Below are positions 59,140 through 64,000 of a DNA stretch of 64,000 bases, one piece after another. The DNA is taken from the NCBI GenBank assembly GCA_009760855.2, contig WPIO01000037.1:1323501-1387500 (forward strand), given 5' to 3'. Source of the DNA: Cristatella mucedo. Taxonomy: Eukaryota > Bryozoa > Phylactolaemata > Cristatellidae. A program made the position numbers and the translations under genes. Every line of letters begins with the position of its first letter. Within the stretch, counting starts at the first letter, position 1. Below the pieces are notes generated by a model. It was not told the origin of the DNA and ran no database searches. It saw only the letters and a program-made list of their open reading frames with translations.

Positions 59140-61490
59140 GATCTCCGCATTTTCCGAGGCCGTTACCGTCGATTGCCTGGCATTGCCCTCGAATGTACGT
59201 TCGAAATTGGTTGAAAGGATGCGGTTGCACTTTTAATGCAGCGTACTGTAATACACTAGAAAAAAGTGGATCTTCTCCCACCAGCTTTGTTTGTAATTGA
59301 AACAGACAATAATAGATTGCTGTGTATGCAAGTCTCGGACAATTGCCGTCGATTGCCATGCACTGCCCTCGATTTTGCCTTTATCGATTGTTTAAAAGAA
59401 TGTGACTGCACTTTTAAGGCAGTGCAGTGAAATACGAAAGAAAAATTGGAGCTGCTCTGAGCAACTGTCGGTCATTTTGTAACGGACCGTTATGATTTGG
59501 TGTATTTCCCCGGGCCATTGCCGTCGATTGCCCATTCATTGCCGTCGATTGAACTGGCACAATGTGTAAAAATTATGTGCGTGTGCAAACGTACATGTGA
59601 CGTGGAATGAGACTTGCAGTTTAATGCAGCCAATCTTGTCAATTTTCTGCGGATTGCCCAATTGGGCCTTACCATTGCTGTGAATTGCCGTGCATTGCTG
59701 ACAGTTAACGAGCAAAGCATCTTGAAAATGCCACGCTTTTATTTCGGACGAAGCGGAATGTTAAATGTAATGACAATTGGGGCTTCACACTGCCAATGTC
59801 TCGTCAGTTTGCCGCTAATTGGAGTATTGGCCCAGGGCCATTGCTGTCGATTGCATTTCATTGCTCGCGATTGTGTGTGCGGGATTGGTTGAAAGAATGT
59901 GGCTGCACTTTAACACAGTGTGCCGCGACAGATAAGATGAATTTGATCTTGGCCCAGTCACTCCCCAATGATTTGCGATGGATCATAATGGATTGCCGAA
60001 TTTGCCCGGGCCATTGCCGTCAATTGCCATGCATTACCCAAGATTGAACGGTCAGAGCTGGTTGAAAGTATGTGCGCGCCAGCAAGATGTTACTTGGAAT
60101 AAGAATTTGAGTTTGGTGCAGCCGATCTGTCGTCGATATGCAGCGGATTGTAGTAATGATCCCTGCCATTGCTGTCGATTGCCGTGCATTGTTGACAATT
60201 AACGTGCAAAATAACTTGAAAGTCCTACGATTTCACTTTTAGCACGCATAAATGTGAAATGCGATTGGAATTGGCACTTCTTGCAGCCAATTTGTCGTCG
60301 AATTGCCACGGATTGTTGTGGATTGCTGCTCCGAGCCGAGCCTTTGCCGTAGATTGCCATGCTGCCCAGAATTGCACGAGCGCGATTGCTTAAAGTGATG
60401 TGGCTGACTTTAAAAAATGTGCTTTAAAACATGCATTCAAAGTTGGAGCATTTTGACACCGATTTCAGCGCATTTTCATCAGATTGCTGTAGATTGAGGT
60501 ACTGGCCCGGGCCATTGCACTCAATTGCAATGCATTGCTGCCGAATGGCCGACGCAATTGTAGCTAAATTGTGCGATCACACAATAACCGAAGATTAGAG
60601 CAACGTGCAATCTCTATTAGAGCTAAAAATGTACGTATTCTGGATGTGTTTCGGCGGGTTTCAGTGGATTGACCCACAGGCCCGGGCAGTTGCAGACGAT
60701 TGCAGTGGATTACTGCGGAATGGTCGAGGCAATAACAGTTAAGTTATGCGATTACACGATAACGGAAGAGTAGAGTAGCGTACAATAATAATTAGAGCTT
60801 CCAATGCACGCTTATTGGTCGCTGTGCGGATTTTGGCGGATTGAGGTATGGGACCGGCTGTTGCAGTCGATTGCAATTAATTGCGTGACTACGCGTGAGC
60901 ACAATGGGGCAAAATTTTGTGGGTGCACTTTGAACTTAGCCTAGTCCTATACGCAGCGTCAAATAGAGCTTCGCAATGGCAATTTGAGCATGATTTGCAG
61001 TGCAATAGAGTGGATTTCGGCAGTTTTATAGGTCATCTCAGACGATCGCCACCCATTGCCACAGTGCGAGGATGCAAATATTTTTAAAAATTTTACGTTG
61101 TTGTGTACACAGCAAGGTGAAATTTAATATCTAACAGAACTTGGAGCTCGGCGAAATGTATTTTGATTTTTTATGCAGTGGATTCCGTGAATTTTGGTAT
61201 TGGCCCGGCTACTGCAGTCGACTGCAGCCCATTGCACGAGAATGGCCGAGCCGATGCAAGTGAAGTTTTTTAAGTGCAATTGTCGCAGAGTGTGCTGTCA
61301 TATGCAATCAAAAAAGGAGCTTTTCGAACAGGATTTTTTTCGTTTCAAGGTGGAATGCAGTGGGTTGCTTTCTTGGCCTGGGCCACCAAAATCTGATTTC
61401 AGTGGACTTCGTGAGAACACGTGAGCGAAATCTCGCCTACTTTTCTGGGTACATTGTACTCGTAAGGTAGTCCAACTTTTGGAGCTGTGC
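59140..61490 (+). repeat. Degenerate tandem array, period about 170 bp
   Basis: Roughly 13-14 monomers each carry a motif like GGGCCATTGCCGTCGATTGC followed by a GCATTGC variant. Motif positions run near 59160, 59337, 59513, 59672, 59838, 60009, 60170, 60345, 60512, 60682, 60862, 61040 and 61210. Divergence increases to the right. The open frames are short and not conserved. Confidence 0.8.
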
Positions 61491-61497
61491 ACAGCTG

Positions 61498-62489
61498 ATT
61501 TGTGGTGGATTTGACGTGAACTAGAATGGATTGAGGTGGATTGCTGTACAGGCATCCTGCGTCAAAACTCGTTTGCATAAGTGCCTGTGCCCGCACAGCG
61601 ACACAAAATTTGGTAGACAGATAACGTGTACTACAATATCAGCACAAAATTTGAGCTCGGCAACGCTCGCGTCTGGTCGTTGTTAGCCTAATTAGAATGA
61701 ATTTAGGTGGATTGCAGTAATTCGCCGAACCCAAAAAACGCCATAAGCCAAAGGTCAGGCCTGGTCTGGCAGGTAACCCTTGCTATGTGTATTGCATTAT
61801 ACCGCCCCCTCTCCGTGCTACTGAACCTGGCTTGGGTGCAAGTTTGAATGTAAAGCGACACTCTGCAGCAAGCGCACGAAACGAGCGTCGCAGCGACCAC
61901 AGTCTGCATCAGGCGATTTTAAGGCATTAAATTGTTCTTCTGACTCTCATTTTTAAGCAAACGTTATCCAGAAATAAATACGCTATGTGCGAAGATCGCT
62001 ACTGCGAAAGCACTAAAAATATAGTTCGTTCGATTCATTACACGGGTCTGCATGGTATCGGTTGCCTGGCTTTTGTTATTAGTTTTCAAATCTGCATCAC
62101 AAATGATGACCAGTGGTGTACTTTGTTTTACGTAGGCACGTCAGACTTGGTAGATGTTGTCCATCAAAAAGATCGAGTGCACTTTAATATTACGCATTAT
62201 GTATAATTATATATACTTTCATTAGGTTTACCTGTTGCAGTCTCCTAATGAAATGAATGTTGTGTTATTTTTCCAGAACAATTGCCGTTTTTTGGCGGAT
62301 ATAGTTGTTTAAATCAATAGATATTTGTGATTTATAGTGCCAAGGGAGTGTAAAAACTCTCCGCATATATTTTGCTACATCTGCGTGAGATTTTTGACGA
62401 GAGAGCAGCAGCTACCGATTACTACGTTGATCCATAGTGCTATACCGCCTACCTCGAATGAAAATCAGGATAAGACATGTGCACCTGGG
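61498..62489 (-). repeat. Right inverted arm
   Basis: The reverse complement matches 57458-58637 without the SINE. Confidence 0.88.
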
Positions 62490-62517
62490 ACCCCAGGTGC
62501 ACATGTCTCATCCTGAT
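62464..62517. repeat. Near-perfect hairpin at the right tip of the foldback element
   Basis: The 26-nt arms (62464-62489 and 62492-62517) match at 25 of 26 positions with a two-base loop. The outer arm is an extra, inverted copy of the element's tip. Confidence 0.95.
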
Positions 62518-62559
62518 CGCACACAGGTCGTACTGTTTAGTTCCCCTATGTAATGCATC

Positions 62560-63560
62560 TTGCCACGGTTTGTAATGTAATGTATCTCCGCCTGTAACTT
62601 CAAAAAGCCATCAAGATAATGTGGGCGTTACGTATGAAAGTTTTCTATAGGTGAGCTGTGATGGCACACTAGGTAAGGCGGTTGCTTTCACGACCTCAGT
62701 CCCAAGGTCGTGGGTTCGATTCCTGCGGTGGGCGATTCTTTATCGCCACTGCAAGCGGTGGTGATAGCCGTAAAGGCTCTTCTGTCGCTATACAAAAAGA
62801 GGCTGTTTAATCAGCTAGGATTTTTTTTTATAGGGCACTCACAGCCTAAGCGGCTTCGTCTCACAGGCAACTAAGAGAAAGTGTGAAGCATAGCAGAGTC
62901 AGGAGAGCGGTTGAGGTTGTGTGTAGCATGGAAGTAGCAGCTCAGGACCGCTGAAAAAGATGAGCCGTAGTCTGCAGCAGGAAAGTAGTTTTCGTTGCGT
63001 AAGATCGTGGAGGCGAGTTCCACAGTCTACGACCTGCAGAACTAAAGCTTGTGTCGCCAACGGTCTTTAAGCGGAGGAATGGAACAGCTAATTTATTTCT
63101 CCCCTAGTTATCTGTCGATGGATCCGGCCTAATTTAGTTGATGAGGTTTTCTTCCCCTAGCAGGCAGGTAATCGGACCGTGCAGGACGAGGAGGCTGAAA
63201 CTGGTGCCGCAGTTCAGCTAGGTATGGAGGAGCCAAGCCGTGGCGGGCCTTGTGGGTCAGTGTACGAACTTTGCTCTGTATCAGTTGATCAACCGGCAGC
63301 CATCCAAGGTCTTTTCGCAAAGGAGACGCGTGGTCAAACCTCTGGCACTTAAAAGCTAGCCTTGCAAGTCAAACTCATAGCCATTTGCAGTGGTCTAGTT
63401 GCTTTTTTTTGGTGGCCCAGCCAAAAGTGAATTACAGTAATCAAGCCGAGACAGAGCTAAGGAGCTAGTTAAAAATATTTTTTGGTTGCAAGCCACCAGG
63501 GAAGACAACTTCAGCTGTTGGCGAATGCGATATTGTCAGAGAGAGGTTGAATCAAACTTC
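62560..63560 (-). mobile_element. LINE family B fragment interrupted by a SINE
   Basis: Minus-strand 3' UTR and RT end parallel to 21640-22480, including [20 protein letters not shown] (63260-63320). A SINE splits it at 62647-62830. Confidence 0.82.
62647..62830 (+). mobile_element. SINE family 1, best copy
   Basis: Exact pol III promoter boxes: A box TGGCACACTAGG and B box GGTTCGATTCC. The 10-bp-stem hairpin at 62741-62764 and the end GCTGTTTAATCAGCTAGG plus a T run follow. Inserted into LINE B. Confidence 0.93.
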
Positions 63561-64000
63561 CGCTCGTCATGCTCCAGCCCGGCGACGGTGACGTGGCAGC
63601 GGGCGGCGTAGGTGAGGTCGGGGCGAGAGGTAGCCTACCGCCCAAGTCTCGGTTACAAACTTACGGTAAACGCTGGCGTGCAGCAGCGCGGTGTCAGCGT
63701 AGCTTGCCGCACGCAAGCTAATTCGTGCGTACAAATGGCTTAATCACTCATGGTCGGCATGAATTTGCAATTTTGCATACACGTGCGCAGAGGTAGGCTA
63801 GAAGGAAATAAAAATAATCGGCACGCAAAAATGTCCGCTCACCTGACGCGACGGATGACAGCAGCACTGAGGTTAAGAGCGGCGGACTAGAGAAAGACCA
63901 CCCGAGTAACGCTTGGCTGCAGAAGAACTTCCAGAGTGACACGCACCAAGGTTTTAAAATCTTATTCTTAAAGTTACGCTCGTACCTAAAGTGTCCGTGT
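63561..64000. other. No firm gene; one exon-like stretch
   Basis: On the minus strand about 63545-63645 reads ATSRPDLTYAARCHVTVAGL and then EHDERKFDSTSL, which is protein-like. No good donor was found. Confidence 0.25.

Larger units (their letters stand above)
57458..62489. mobile_element. Large foldback-type element: long inverted arms around a 170-bp-period array
   Basis: A 5.0-kb unit. The left arm (57458-58637) and right arm (61498-62489) are inverted copies of about 1 kb with many long identical stretches. Shared landmarks include CATGTCTTATCCTGATTT at the outer tips, CAAGCC...GCGTTTTTTGGGTTCGGCG in the middle and CACGTCAAATCCACCACAA at the inner ends. Between them lies a degenerate tandem array (about 59140-61490). 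There is no transposase-like ORF, so it would be non-autonomous. Its shape recalls Foldback, Galileo and Tetris elements of Drosophila, but no sequence relation to them is claimed. A SINE (57949-58128) and a LINE B fragment (58715-59125) inserted later. Confidence 0.8.

Noticed and set aside
59614-60202. Overlapping plus-strand frames of 74-92 codons in the satellite-like array
   Set aside because: They arise from the degenerate repeat and are not conserved from monomer to monomer.
62647-62735. tRNA gene
   Set aside because: A and B boxes are intact, but the same unit recurs about seven times with a fixed non-tRNA body, so it is a SINE.

Overview
The window is nuclear DNA from an intron-rich animal. 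Coding sequence sits in small exons with GT/AG borders, domain-coding exons are joined by phase-1 introns, and introns are full of CR1/L2-type LINE fragments, tRNA-derived SINEs and long GA, GT and TA simple repeats. There is no bacterial gene organisation. I cannot name the species; the repeat content and an L1-family adhesion gene fit an invertebrate metazoan, and nothing points to a vertebrate.

Three protein-coding loci can be read. (1) About 2.87-4.50 kb, plus strand: the last three exons of a gene I do not recognise. (2) About 28.03-6.53 kb, minus strand: 22 phase-compatible exons of an L1-CAM/neuroglian/neurofascin-family cell-adhesion receptor, with six Ig domains, five fibronectin-III domains, one transmembrane helix and a cytoplasmic tail of about 190 residues. 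Only the signal-peptide exon is uncertain. The tail is unusual: a 42-bp in-frame duplication gives two YENV motifs, the canonical FIGQY ankyrin motif is not recognisable, and the C-terminus reads HTVV, a class-I PDZ ligand. Loci 1 and 2 converge tail to tail. (3) 53.14 to about 36.5 kb, minus strand: a six-kelch-repeat protein of the KLHDC1/KLHDC2 type, with a clear start codon and seven well-supported exons. Two further exons that would complete the C-terminus are weakly supported.

The rest is mobile or repetitive. LINE family A ends in a conserved hairpin plus (ATT)n and occurs in about 15 pieces, including a 2.5-kb copy at 48.8-51.3 kb. LINE family B includes a 3.3-kb copy at 21.6-25.0 kb inside an intron of the adhesion gene, itself interrupted by a LINE A tail. 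SINE family 1 has intact pol III A and B boxes and a conserved hairpin. SINE family 2 carries a LINE A-like 3' tail. A frame-broken copy of a widespread transposon-associated ORF lies at 40.4-41.3 kb.

The most unusual structure is at 57.46-62.49 kb: two inverted arms of about 1 kb flanking a degenerate tandem array with a period near 170 bp, capped on the right by a near-perfect 26-bp hairpin. I read it as a large non-autonomous foldback-type element. Outside these features the window is ordinary intron or intergenic DNA in which I see no further gene.
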